Position numbers and translations under genes: made by a program. This document shows, piece by piece, positions 11,751 to 20,047 of a stretch of 60,577 bases of DNA (its first letter is position 1; each line of letters opens with the position of its first letter). This stretch comes from Pseudorhodoferax soli (GTDB lineage Bacteria; Pseudomonadota; Gammaproteobacteria; Burkholderiales; Burkholderiaceae_C): NCBI RefSeq assembly GCF_003337555.1, contig NZ_QPJK01000019.1, positions 1-60,577 of the forward strand, given 5' to 3'. A model generated the notes under the pieces. The model was not told the DNA's origin. It saw only the letters and a program-made list of their open reading frames with translations, and did no database searches.

Positions 11751-12806
11751 TTAGTGATGCATTGATTGCTGTGAAAAAATTGTCGACAGTGAAAATTTCA
11801 CGTTGAGATGGCATGGAAATTCGATAGGCTGTATTGCAGCCGAATGCCCACGACCATTTGTACAGCCAGCGGTTATGCGGTCAATGCCGCGCGGTCTGCC
11901 CAGCAGCTTGACCAGCGCCCACATGGCACGGTTGACCGGCGTGGCAATGCCATGCGCCTCACCGCGGCGCACCACCAGGCCGTTCAGGTGGTCGATCTCG
12001 GTGGGTTTGCCGCGCGCCAGGTCCTGCGCGGTGGACGAGCTTTGCGTGGGCATGGTCTGCGCCAAGCGCTCCACGGCCTGGTGGATGTCGGCCGGCAGCG
12101 CCACCCCTTCGGCGCTGGCCACGGCCAGGCACTCGGCCACCAGGTCGGCCATGACCTGCGGCACGCCAGTGCCCAGCACCATGCGGCCATAGGGCAGTTG
12201 GGTGATGGCCGACAAGGCGTTGTAGGCGCAGTTGAGCACCAGCTTGGACCACAGCGCCGCACGCGCGTTGGCGGACACCTCCGTCGGCACGCCGGCCGCA
12301 CGCAGTTGCTGCGCCAGTGCCTCGCTGCGCGGGCCGGGCTCGATGACGAGCTCGCCGCGGCCATGGTGGCGCATGTGGCCGGGGCCGGCCATCTCCGTGG
12401 CGACGTAGACCACGGCTGCCGCCACCTCCTGCGGCAGTACCGTGCGCAGCCGCTCGGCGTTGTCCACGCCGTTCTGCAACGTCAACACGAAGGCCTGGGC
12501 CGGCAGGTGCGCCAGCAACTGGCGGCCCGTGGCCTCGGTGTCGGGCGATTTCACGCTGAACAGCACGAGGTCGGCGCCGGCCACCGCGGCCGGCTCGGTG
12601 CTGGCCTGCACGCGCACCTGCTCGTCGAAGCCGAGCGTCTGCATGCGCAGGCCCCGGGCCTGCACGGCGTCCACATGTTGCGGCCGTCCGATCAGCGTCA
12701 CCGCGTGGCCGGCGCGCGCCAGCATGCCGCCGTAGTAGCAGCCGACGGCGCCGGCGCCGACGACAGCAACCTGCAAAGTGGTGGGGAGCAGTGTGGACTG
12801 GGACAT
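11751..12806 (-). CDS. panE: 2-dehydropantoate 2-reductase (ketopantoate reductase) with extended tail
   Basis: A 351-residue NADPH-dependent reductase of the ApbA/PanE family, which makes pantoate for coenzyme A. The Rossmann motif VAVVGAGAVGCYYGG is at the N-terminus, and the family C-terminal domain runs to about residue 305 (TPVNRAMWALVKLLG). Beyond that, some 45 residues resemble no PanE. They are encoded by AT-rich DNA overlapping the PEP-CTERM control region, so the original stop appears to be lost. Such enzymes often occur as several paralogues, so the substrate may differ from ketopantoate. Confidence 0.8.
   Translation of the reverse strand: MSQSTLLPTTLQVAVVGAGAVGCYYGGMLARAGHAVTLIGRPQHVDAVQARGLRMQTLGFDEQVRVQASTEPAAVAGADLVLFSVKSPDTEATGRQLLAHLPAQAFVLTLQNGVDNAERLRTVLPQEVAAAVVYVATEMAGPGHMRHHGRGELVIEPGPRSEALAQQLRAAGVPTEVSANARAALWSKLVLNCAYNALSAITQLPYGRMVLGTGVPQVMADLVAECLAVASAEGVALPADIHQAVERLAQTMPTQSSSTAQDLARGKPTEIDHLNGLVVRRGEAHGIATPVNRAMWALVKLLGRPRGIDRITAGCTNGRGHSAAIQPIEFPCHLNVKFSLSTIFSQQSMHH
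11789..11801. promoter_or_regulatory. Palindrome upstream of the sigma-54 promoter (possible enhancer site)
   Basis: GTGAAA-A-TTTCAC is a perfect 13-base palindrome about 85 bases upstream of the -24 element, the distance usual for enhancer-binding activators of sigma-54 promoters. The surrounding bases (about 11740-11850) are AT-rich compared with the genome. The site falls inside the unusual 3' tail of the ketopantoate reductase frame. Confidence 0.35.
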
Positions 12807-12865
12807 GGGGCTGTGGTCGAAAGAGGGGGGCTGCATTGTGGCTGCCCCGCCTACACTGCGGCCCC

Positions 12866-13531
12866 ATGCCCACCGCAAGCCGTCTTTCGCTCCACCGCCT
12901 GTGCCTGGCCGCTGCGCTGGTGCTGTCCTGGCCCACCCACGCGCAGTCGCCCGCCGCGGGCGCGGCGCCAGAGATGGCCGCCCGGCCCGCGGGGCCGCCT
13001 CAGCCCGGCGGCCGCTACGTGGTGGACCCGACCCACACCTTCGTGCTCTACGAGATGGGCCACTACGGCACCAGCACCAACCGCGGGCGCTTCGGCACGC
13101 GCGATGGCCAGGTGCAGGTCGACGCCGCCGGCCAGCTGGCACGCGTGGACGTCAGCTTCGACATGGCCAGCATCAACACCGGCGTCGACCTGCTGAACCG
13201 CCATGTGCAGAGCAGCGACTTCCTGAACGTCGCCGATTTCCCCACCGGCCGCTACGAGGCCGAGGATGTGCGCATCGAGGAAGGCCGCGTGCAAGTGCTG
13301 CGCGGCCGGCTGACGCTGATGGGCCAGACCCATCCGGTGGACATGCGGGCCGTGCGCTTCAACTGCTATGTGAGCCCCTTGCATGGGCGCCAGGTGTGCG
13401 GCGGCGATTTCGAGGCCGAGATCCTGCGCAGCCAATGGGGCATCAACTGGGGCCTGCAGTTCGGCTTCGAGGACCGCGTGCGGCTGCTGGTGCAGGTCGA
13501 GACGGTGCTGGTGCCCGCGGCCGCGCGCTGA
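12866..13531 (+). CDS. YceI family periplasmic protein
   Basis: A 221-residue protein with a Sec signal peptide (residues 1-27, ending WPTHAQ). It is followed by a Pro/Ala-rich linker and a YceI domain from about residue 50 (YVVDPTHTFVLYEMGHYG). YceI proteins are lipocalin-like beta barrels that bind isoprenoid-type lipids such as octaprenyl derivatives in the periplasm. Their function in most bacteria is unsettled. It is divergent from panE with only 59 bp between the two starts, so the promoters must be back to back. Confidence 0.87.
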   Translation: MPTASRLSLHRLCLAAALVLSWPTHAQSPAAGAAPEMAARPAGPPQPGGRYVVDPTHTFVLYEMGHYGTSTNRGRFGTRDGQVQVDAAGQLARVDVSFDMASINTGVDLLNRHVQSSDFLNVADFPTGRYEAEDVRIEEGRVQVLRGRLTLMGQTHPVDMRAVRFNCYVSPLHGRQVCGGDFEAEILRSQWGINWGLQFGFEDRVRLLVQVETVLVPAAAR

Positions 13532-13532
13532 A

Positions 13533-15149
13533 CTACAGCATGTGCTCGGGCGTGAACGGCGCCACCAGCTCCAGCAGCAGCCGGTCCCACCAACTGGCGT
13601 CGGGTTCGGTGTGCAGCACGGTGGGCGCGCCGTCGTCCTCGCCATGCCACTCCAGCGCACCGTCCGCGCCGGCCTGTACGCGCCAGACGCCTTGCTCGCG
13701 CAGCACCTGGGCCAGCCGCAGCATCTGGGCTGCCAGTGGGCGGCTGCGGATGAACAGGCCGATCTCGGTGTTGTGCTGTTCCGAGCGCGGGTCGAAGTTC
13801 AGCGAGCCGACGAACAGCAGCTCGCCATCGAGCACGGCGGTCTTGGTGTGCAGGCGCCCCACGGCCGCGCCGAACAGTGGCAGCTTGGGGCTGCCAGCCA
13901 CGCGCCGGCTGCTGACTTCGTCGATCTCCACGCCCAGGGTCACGAGCTCGGCGCGGTAGCGCCGGTAGGCGGTGTGCACGAAAGGCTCGTCGCTGGCCGC
14001 CAGGGAGTTGGTGATCAGCTGCACCTTGGCGCCACGGGCGCGTGCCTCGCGCAGCACCTGCAGGCCGTGCGCACCGGGCACCAGGTAGGGCGAGCACAGC
14101 AGCACGCTGGTGCGCGCGCGGCGGATGCCTTCCACCAGGTTGTAGCGCACGCTGTCCACGTCCTGCAGCGGCACGCCGCCGTACTGCGCCTGGTAGCCGA
14201 TGGCACGCTCGGGCGTGTCGGCGTAGGCCTGGGCCGTGGCCCAGATGAGGCTGAGCCGGCCCGCCTGCAGCTCCTGCGAGACCGGCGCATAGCCCAGCAT
14301 GTCGTTGGGCGGCGGCGGGCGCGGCGCGGGGGCATGGGTCGCATCGGTCAGGGCCTCGAAGCGGGCCTGCCGGGCGGCAGCATCTCCATCGGGTGCCACC
14401 AGGCGTGCCAGGGGCACCACATGCGCGCTGTTCCAGTAGCGGTCGAACAGCTCGCCCAGGCGCGGCAGCAGCGCGCCGGCCACCAGCACGTCCAGGTCCA
14501 GGAAGTTCTCGCCCGCGGTCTGGAAGAAGTAGCGCCCGCCGATGTTGCGCCCACCGGCCACGGCCAGCGCCCCGTCGGCCACCAGCAGCTTGTTGTGCAT
14601 GCGCCGCTGCAGCCGGTCGAAGTGCCACAGCGATGCGGCGAAGCGCAGCGCCACCTTCGGGCTGCGCAGGGGAATCGGGTTGTACAGCCGCAGCTCCAGG
14701 TTGGGCGTGGCGGCCAGCGCGTCGAGCAACGCGCTGTCGCCGCCCGTGTACAGGTCGTCCAGCAGCAGGCGCACGCGCACGCCGCGCGCAGCTGCATCGC
14801 GCAGCGCCCGCAGGAAGTGCAGTCCCGTGGCATCGGTTTCCAGGTGGTAGTACTGCACGTCCAGCGACTGGCGGGCCCGGGCGATCAGCGCGAGCCGGGC
14901 GTCGAGCCCGTAGTCTCCGCTGGGAATCAGGCGAAAGCCGCTCAGCTCGGCATCGGGCTGGGCGGCGCGGGCGGTGCGCACCAGCGGTGCATCCGCCACC
15001 GCGGGCAGGGCCTGGGCGGGCAGGCCGGCCAGGTCCGGCGGCAGGCTGGCGCAGCCGGTCAGCAGCATGGCCAGCGCCCAGGCGAGCAGCCGGCAGGCCA
15101 GCCGGGCCAGGGGCGCGGCGCGAACGGGCATGGGCGGATGCAGGTGCAT
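13533..15149 (-). CDS. Phospholipase D family lipoprotein (cardiolipin-synthase-like)
   Basis: A 538-residue protein with two HKD motifs, HNKLLVAD and HTKTAVLD, the signature of phospholipase-D-fold phosphatidyltransferases. The layout resembles ClsC (YmdC), which makes cardiolipin from phosphatidylglycerol and phosphatidylethanolamine. The N-terminus has a hydrophobic stretch ending in a lipobox (LLTGC, Cys33), so it is probably membrane-anchored. Possible starts are the ATGs at 15170, 15149 and 15131; I chose 15149 because it gives a normal signal-peptide length. It converges tail to tail with the YceI gene at a 1-base gap. Confidence 0.87.
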   Translation of the reverse strand: MHLHPPMPVRAAPLARLACRLLAWALAMLLTGCASLPPDLAGLPAQALPAVADAPLVRTARAAQPDAELSGFRLIPSGDYGLDARLALIARARQSLDVQYYHLETDATGLHFLRALRDAAARGVRVRLLLDDLYTGGDSALLDALAATPNLELRLYNPIPLRSPKVALRFAASLWHFDRLQRRMHNKLLVADGALAVAGGRNIGGRYFFQTAGENFLDLDVLVAGALLPRLGELFDRYWNSAHVVPLARLVAPDGDAAARQARFEALTDATHAPAPRPPPPNDMLGYAPVSQELQAGRLSLIWATAQAYADTPERAIGYQAQYGGVPLQDVDSVRYNLVEGIRRARTSVLLCSPYLVPGAHGLQVLREARARGAKVQLITNSLAASDEPFVHTAYRRYRAELVTLGVEIDEVSSRRVAGSPKLPLFGAAVGRLHTKTAVLDGELLFVGSLNFDPRSEQHNTEIGLFIRSRPLAAQMLRLAQVLREQGVWRVQAGADGALEWHGEDDGAPTVLHTEPDASWWDRLLLELVAPFTPEHML

Positions 15150-15209
15150 GGCGGGCCGTAGTGTGCCCATTCCCGGGCGCCTGACCGCACCTGTGGTGAA
15201 AATGCCGCG

Positions 15210-15500
15210 ATGCCCGACGCCAGCCCCGCAGCCACCACGGTGCACGTGGAGTTCGCCGCCAGCCTGCAGCGCCACCAGGCCTGCCCGCCGCAGCGCGTGG
15301 CACGGGGTTCCTTGCGCGACGTGCTGGAGGCGGCCCTGGCCGGCACACCGGCGCTGGCCGGCTATGTGTTCGACGACCAGCGCCAGGTGCGCAAGCATGT
15401 GGCGGTGTTCGTCAACGGCCAGATGGTGCACGACCGGCAGCGGCTGGCCCTGGCCCGGGGCGACCGGGTGGTGGTTCTGCAGGCCCTGACGGGCGGCTGA
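15210..15500 (+). CDS. MoaD/ThiS-like sulfur-carrier family protein
   Basis: A 96-residue protein with the beta-grasp layout of MoaD/ThiS: a short first strand, a helix, then KHVAVFVNGQ, and a final strand ending VVVLQALTGG. The terminal Gly-Gly is the hallmark that is adenylated and thiocarboxylated in sulfur carriers. No molybdopterin or thiamine gene is adjacent. The partner seems to have been the BNR-repeat gene that follows 11 bp later and is now decayed. Its start is 60 bp from the divergent phospholipase D gene. Confidence 0.75.
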   Translation: MPDASPAATTVHVEFAASLQRHQACPPQRVARGSLRDVLEAALAGTPALAGYVFDDQRQVRKHVAVFVNGQMVHDRQRLALARGDRVVVLQALTGG

Positions 15501-15511
15501 AACGAGGATGC

Positions 15512-15781
15512 ATGCGCACGATGCTCGTTGGCACGCGCAAGGGCCTGGTCGGCGCACGGACGACGGCGGCGCGAGCTTCCAGAGCTTCGGCGATGGGCTG
15601 CCGCAGCACGACGCCTTCCACCTGGTCTACCGCCAGGGCCTGGCTGTCGCGCCGGACGGCCGCACGCTGGCCATGGCCTCGACGACCGGCGCGCTGTGGG
15701 CCAGCGCGGACGCGGGCGAGAGCTGGCAGGTGCTTGCGCGCGACCTGGCGCCAGTGGCGGCGGTATGCTTCGCCGGCTGGC
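15512..15781 (+). pseudogene. Remnant of a BNR/WD40-like repeat (exo-alpha-sialidase-like) gene
   Basis: The start is intact: ATG at 15512 with GAGG upstream, reading MRTMLVGTRKGLV, which looks like the first residues of the BNR-repeat glycosidase-like family. At about 15550-15556 the reading frame shifts and the sequence jumps to what looks like the family's end: TDDGGASFQSFGDGLP, then a final repeat (TGALWASADAGESWQVLARD). Full-length relatives have roughly 350 residues, so most of the middle is deleted. The original stop also seems lost, since the frame runs into the convergent acyl-CoA synthetase gene. Confidence 0.75.
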
Positions 15782-18472
15782 CTACAGCGCGTGCGTCACG
15801 AGCCGGAAGTCCGGGTCTTCCGCAAACGGCTTGATCGAGAACCCGAGCGAGCGCATGAGCTTGAGCATGTTCGGGTTGACCGACAGCACCAAGCCCTGGA
15901 TCTCCGACAGCCCCTTGTCGCGCGCCACCTGCATGATGGCGTCCATGAGGCGTGAGCCGATGCCCTTGCCGGCCATGTCGTCGGCCACCACGAGCGAGAA
16001 CTCGCAGCTGGTCTGGTCCGGGTTGGTCACGTAGCGCGAGACGCCGATCACGCGCTGCGTCTCGACGATGGAGCCGTCGGTGGCGGCGCTGCGCTGCTTC
16101 AACACCGCCACCAGCGCCATCTCGCGGTCATAGTCGATCAGCGCGAAGCGCGCCAGCATGCCGGGTGGCAGCTGCGTCATCGACGATACATAGCGGAAGT
16201 AGCGGCTTTCGGGCGAGAGCGCCTGCACGAAGGTCTGCAGCATCTGGGCGTCGCCCGGGTGGATCGGCCGGATCGTGTATTCGCCGCCGCCGCGCAGCGG
16301 CAGTTGCTGCTCGTAGCGGGCGGGGTAGGGCAGGATGGCCAGGTGGTCGTAGCTGCCGCCAGCGGTGCCCAGGCTCTGCGGCGCGTGGTCGACGACGATG
16401 CGGGCGTCCACCGCCACCACGCCGTTCTCGTCGACGATGAGCGGGTTGATGTCCATCTCGCGCAGCTGGGGCAGCTCGCAGACCATCTCGGACACGCGCA
16501 GCAGCACGCGCTCGAGCGCCTCCATGTCGACCGGCGCCGCGCCGCGCCATTCGGCCAGCGTCTCGGCCACGCGGGCACGCTCGATCAACCGGCGCGCGAG
16601 GAACTGGTTCAGCGGCGGCAACTCCATGGCGCGGTCGCGGATCAGCTCGATCATGGTGCCGCCCGCGCCGAACACGATCACCGGGCCGAACGGGTCGTCC
16701 GTGACCATGCCGATGCAGATCTCGCGGCCGCGCTGGGCACGCGCCATCTTCTGCACCGTCACGCCGTGGATGCGCGCGCCGGGCTGCAGGCGCGCCACGC
16801 GCTCGACCATGTCCTGGTAGCTGTCGCGCACGGCCGTGCCGCTCATGATGTTGAGCGCCACGCCCTGCACGTCGCTCTTGTGGGTGATGTCGGGCGAGTC
16901 GATCTTCAGCGCCACCGGAAACCCGAGCTGCGTGGCGATCATCATGGCCTCGTTGGCGTTGCGGGCCAGCGTGGTCTGCGTGATGGGGATGTGGAAGGCC
17001 GACAGCAGCGTCTTGCTCTCCATCTCGGTCAGCACCTTGCGGCGCTCCGCGAGCACGCTCTCGATGACCAGGCGGGCAGCCTCGATGTCGGGCTTGGCCA
17101 AAGTGGACAGCGGCGCCGGCGTCTGCTGCAGCAGCTGCTGGTTCTGGTAGAACGAAGCGATGTTGCCGAAGGCGCCGACCGCGGCCTCGGGCGTGCGGAA
17201 GTTCGGGATCGCGGCCGCGTTGAGCACCTGGCGTGCCGCGCCCACCGAGGCATCGCCCATCCAGCAGGCCAGGAGCGGCTTGGCAATGCCGGCCTTGGCC
17301 GCAGCCAGGGCCTGCGCCACGTCGTCGGCCGCGCCGCCGGGCTTGGCCGAGTGGATGGCCAGCACACCGTCGACCTGGCGGTCGCGCGCTGCGGCTTCCA
17401 CCGCCGCGCGGTACTGCGCGGCATCCGCGTCCTCGGACAGGTCGATCAGTTCGCTCAGCGAGGCATGGGCCGGCAGCTGCGGCTTGAGCGCGGCCACCGT
17501 CGCATCGGACAGCCGGCCCAGCTCCAGGCCGATCTCGTTGGCCCAGTCGGCCGCCAGCACGCCGGGGCCGCCACCGTTGGTGACCACGGCCAGGCGCCGG
17601 CCCACCGGCCGGTAGCGCGAGGCCAGGCACTTGGCGGCCGAGAACAGCTCGACGAAGGAGCGCACGCGCACGGCACCGGCGCGGCGCAGTGCGGCGTCGA
17701 ACACGTCGTCGGCGCCGACGATGGCGCCGCTGTGCGTCTGCGCCGCCGCGTTGCCGGCCGGGCGCCGTCCGGCCTTGAGCACCAGCACCGGCTTGGCGTT
17801 GGCGGCCGAGCGCAGCGCGCTCATGAACCGGCGCGCACAGAGGATGCCTTCCAGGTACAGGATGATGCTGTGCGTGGCCGGGTCGCTGGCCATGAAGTCC
17901 AGCGCCTGGGCGATGTCCACGCCCGGGTTGGGCCCCAGCGCCACCACGGACGAGAAGCCCACGGCATTGCTGCGCGCCCAGTCCAGCATGGCGGCCGTCA
18001 ATGCCCCCGATTGCGCGACCAGGCCCAGCGGCCCGGGCGCTGCCAGTGCGCCGAGGGCCGAGGCGTTCAGGCCCAGCGCCGGGCGTTGCAGGCCCAGGCC
18101 GTTGGGGCCCATCAGGTGGAAGCCCTCGCGGTGGGCGATGCGCTGCAGTTCCGTGGCGAGGTCGGCATCGATGCCGGTGCCCAGCACCAGCGCCGCGCGG
18201 CAGGCGATGCGGCCGACCAGGGCCAGCGCCTGGGCGATCTCGGCGGGCGGCAGCGCGACGATGGCCAGGTCGGCGCGGGCCTGGGCCAGGTCCGCCAGCG
18301 TGCCGCTGGTGCGCACGTCCAGAAAGCTGAGCGTGCCCTGGAAGCGCTGCCCACGCAGGGCCTGGTGCAGCTGGCGCGCCTCGCGCGTGAGGCTGTCGGG
18401 CGCATCCGGGTTGCCGGCCAGCACGACGATGGCCTGCGGTGCGAAGAGCGGGGTCAGGTAGTGCTTGTCCAT
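15782..18472 (-). CDS. NDP-forming acyl-CoA synthetase fused to a GNAT acetyltransferase (Pat/Pka-like)
   Basis: An 896-residue fusion. Residues about 1-460 hold the CoA-binding and succinyl-CoA-synthetase-like domains, about 480-690 an ATP-grasp domain, and about 730-896 a GNAT domain (acetyl-CoA loop near MAGKGIGSRLMDAI). Salmonella Pat and E. coli Pka have this layout and acetylate lysines, for example in acetyl-CoA synthetase. In those enzymes the synthetase half is reported inactive because the phosphohistidine is missing. Here the corresponding loop reads THSGAIVG, which keeps a histidine, so an active acyl-CoA synthetase is possible. Confidence 0.9.
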   Translation of the reverse strand: MDKHYLTPLFAPQAIVVLAGNPDAPDSLTREARQLHQALRGQRFQGTLSFLDVRTSGTLADLAQARADLAIVALPPAEIAQALALVGRIACRAALVLGTGIDADLATELQRIAHREGFHLMGPNGLGLQRPALGLNASALGALAAPGPLGLVAQSGALTAAMLDWARSNAVGFSSVVALGPNPGVDIAQALDFMASDPATHSIILYLEGILCARRFMSALRSAANAKPVLVLKAGRRPAGNAAAQTHSGAIVGADDVFDAALRRAGAVRVRSFVELFSAAKCLASRYRPVGRRLAVVTNGGGPGVLAADWANEIGLELGRLSDATVAALKPQLPAHASLSELIDLSEDADAAQYRAAVEAAARDRQVDGVLAIHSAKPGGAADDVAQALAAAKAGIAKPLLACWMGDASVGAARQVLNAAAIPNFRTPEAAVGAFGNIASFYQNQQLLQQTPAPLSTLAKPDIEAARLVIESVLAERRKVLTEMESKTLLSAFHIPITQTTLARNANEAMMIATQLGFPVALKIDSPDITHKSDVQGVALNIMSGTAVRDSYQDMVERVARLQPGARIHGVTVQKMARAQRGREICIGMVTDDPFGPVIVFGAGGTMIELIRDRAMELPPLNQFLARRLIERARVAETLAEWRGAAPVDMEALERVLLRVSEMVCELPQLREMDINPLIVDENGVVAVDARIVVDHAPQSLGTAGGSYDHLAILPYPARYEQQLPLRGGGEYTIRPIHPGDAQMLQTFVQALSPESRYFRYVSSMTQLPPGMLARFALIDYDREMALVAVLKQRSAATDGSIVETQRVIGVSRYVTNPDQTSCEFSLVVADDMAGKGIGSRLMDAIMQVARDKGLSEIQGLVLSVNPNMLKLMRSLGFSIKPFAEDPDFRLVTHAL

Positions 18473-18513
18473 GGTGGAACGATTGTGAAGGGAGCGGGCG
18501 CGAGAATCCTGGG

Positions 18514-19998
18514 ATGCAAAGCAAGCAGAACAAGGGGCCGGCGCGCTGCGTCATGGTGCTGGGCACGACCAGCGGTGCGGGCAAGAGCTGGCTCACCACG
18601 GCGCTGTGCCGCTGGTATGCGCGCCAGGGCTGGAAGGTGGCGCCGTTCAAGGCCCAGAACATGAGCAACAACGCGCGCGTGGTGGAGGGCGGCGAGATCG
18701 GCAGTGCACAGTACTTCCAGGCGCTGGCGGCCGGTGCCGTGCCGGACGTGCGCATGAACCCGCTGCTGCTCAAGCCCGAACGCGACACGCACAGCCAGGT
18801 GGTGCTGCTGGGGCGTGTCGATGCCGAGTTGACGGGCATGCCCTGGCGCGGGCGCAGCGCCAGGGTCTGGCCGCAGGTGGCGCAGGCGCTGGACGCGCTG
18901 CGGGCCGAGAACGACGTGGTGGTGATCGAGGGCGCGGGCTCGCCGGCCGAGATCAACCTGGCCGACAGCGACATCGTCAACATGCGCGTGGCCGAGCACG
19001 CCGGCGCCCGCTGCCTGCTCGTGACCGACATCGACCGCGGCGGCGCCTTCGCCCACCTGTACGGCACCTGGGCGCTGCTGCCCCCGGCCCAGCGCGCGCT
19101 GATCCATGGCTTCGTGCTCAACAAGTTCCGCGGCGACGCCGCGCTGCTGGCGCCCGGCCCGCAGATGCTGGAGCAGATGACCGGCGTGCCCACGGTGGCC
19201 ACGCTGCCGATGTGGTGGCAGCACGGCCTGCCCGAGGAGGACGGCGTGTTCGACGACCGGACGCAGCAGGCGGGGGCCGTGCAGCGCACGGTGGCCGTCA
19301 TCGCCTACCCGCGCATCAGCAACCTCGACGAGTTCCAGCCGCTCAAGAACGTGGCGGGCCTGCGCCTGGCCTGGGTGCGCTCGCCGGCGCAGTTGGCCGG
19401 CCTGTCGGCCGCGACCGACTGGATCGTGCTGCCGGGCTCCAAGCACACCAGTGGCGACCTGGCCTGGCTGCGGGCCCAGGGCCTGGATGCCGCGATCACC
19501 CGCCACGCCCAGGCCGGCGGCGCGGTGCTGGGCATCTGCGGCGGGCTGCAGATGCTGGGCGAGGCGCTGGTCGACCCGCACGGCATCGACGGCAACGCGC
19601 CCGGGCTGGGCCTGTTGCCGCTGGTCACGCAGTTCGCGCCCGACAAGACGGTGCGCGCCACGTGCACGCGGTTCGGCGCGGTGCAGGGGCCATGGCAGGC
19701 CTTGTCCGGCCTGGCGGTGCGGGGCTACGAGATCCACCACGGCCAGACGGCAGCCCATGCGGCCATGGCCCGCAGTGGCGACCTGGCGACCGCGGTGCTG
19801 CCCGAGGGCCTGGGCTGGCAGGGCGGCCAGGGCCGGGTGCTGGGCGTGTACCTGCATGGCTTGTTCGAGGATCCGGGCGTGTTGCAGGCGCTGTTCGGCG
19901 CTGCCGGCAAGACGCTGGACCAGGTCTTCGACGGCCTGGCGGATTTTCTGGAAGCCCATGTCGACGCGGGTGTGCTGGACAAACTATTGCGCTCATAA
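18514..19998 (+). CDS. cobQ: Cobyric acid synthase
   Basis: A 494-residue glutamine-dependent amidotransferase that amidates four carboxyl groups of adenosylcobyrinic a,c-diamide in B12 synthesis. The N-terminal DTBS-like domain begins [14 protein letters not shown] (P-loop) and continues with [11 protein letters not shown], a CobQ signature. The glutaminase domain is C-terminal, with the nucleophile Cys in [11 protein letters not shown] and a His in GYEIHHG. It is divergent from the synthetase/GNAT gene by 41 bp. No other corrin-ring genes adjoin it; cobT lies 5 kb away. Confidence 0.95.
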   Translation: MQSKQNKGPARCVMVLGTTSGAGKSWLTTALCRWYARQGWKVAPFKAQNMSNNARVVEGGEIGSAQYFQALAAGAVPDVRMNPLLLKPERDTHSQVVLLGRVDAELTGMPWRGRSARVWPQVAQALDALRAENDVVVIEGAGSPAEINLADSDIVNMRVAEHAGARCLLVTDIDRGGAFAHLYGTWALLPPAQRALIHGFVLNKFRGDAALLAPGPQMLEQMTGVPTVATLPMWWQHGLPEEDGVFDDRTQQAGAVQRTVAVIAYPRISNLDEFQPLKNVAGLRLAWVRSPAQLAGLSAATDWIVLPGSKHTSGDLAWLRAQGLDAAITRHAQAGGAVLGICGGLQMLGEALVDPHGIDGNAPGLGLLPLVTQFAPDKTVRATCTRFGAVQGPWQALSGLAVRGYEIHHGQTAAHAAMARSGDLATAVLPEGLGWQGGQGRVLGVYLHGLFEDPGVLQALFGAAGKTLDQVFDGLADFLEAHVDAGVLDKLLRS

Positions 19999-20047
19999 TG
20001 CAACAAATCGGTACACTTTGCCGCTCATAAACCGCGCGGCCGAAACC

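Noticed and set aside
11623-11814. Longer N-terminus for the PEP-CTERM protein
   Set aside because: It would put 64 residues ahead of a clear signal peptide and translate the sigma-54 promoter region.
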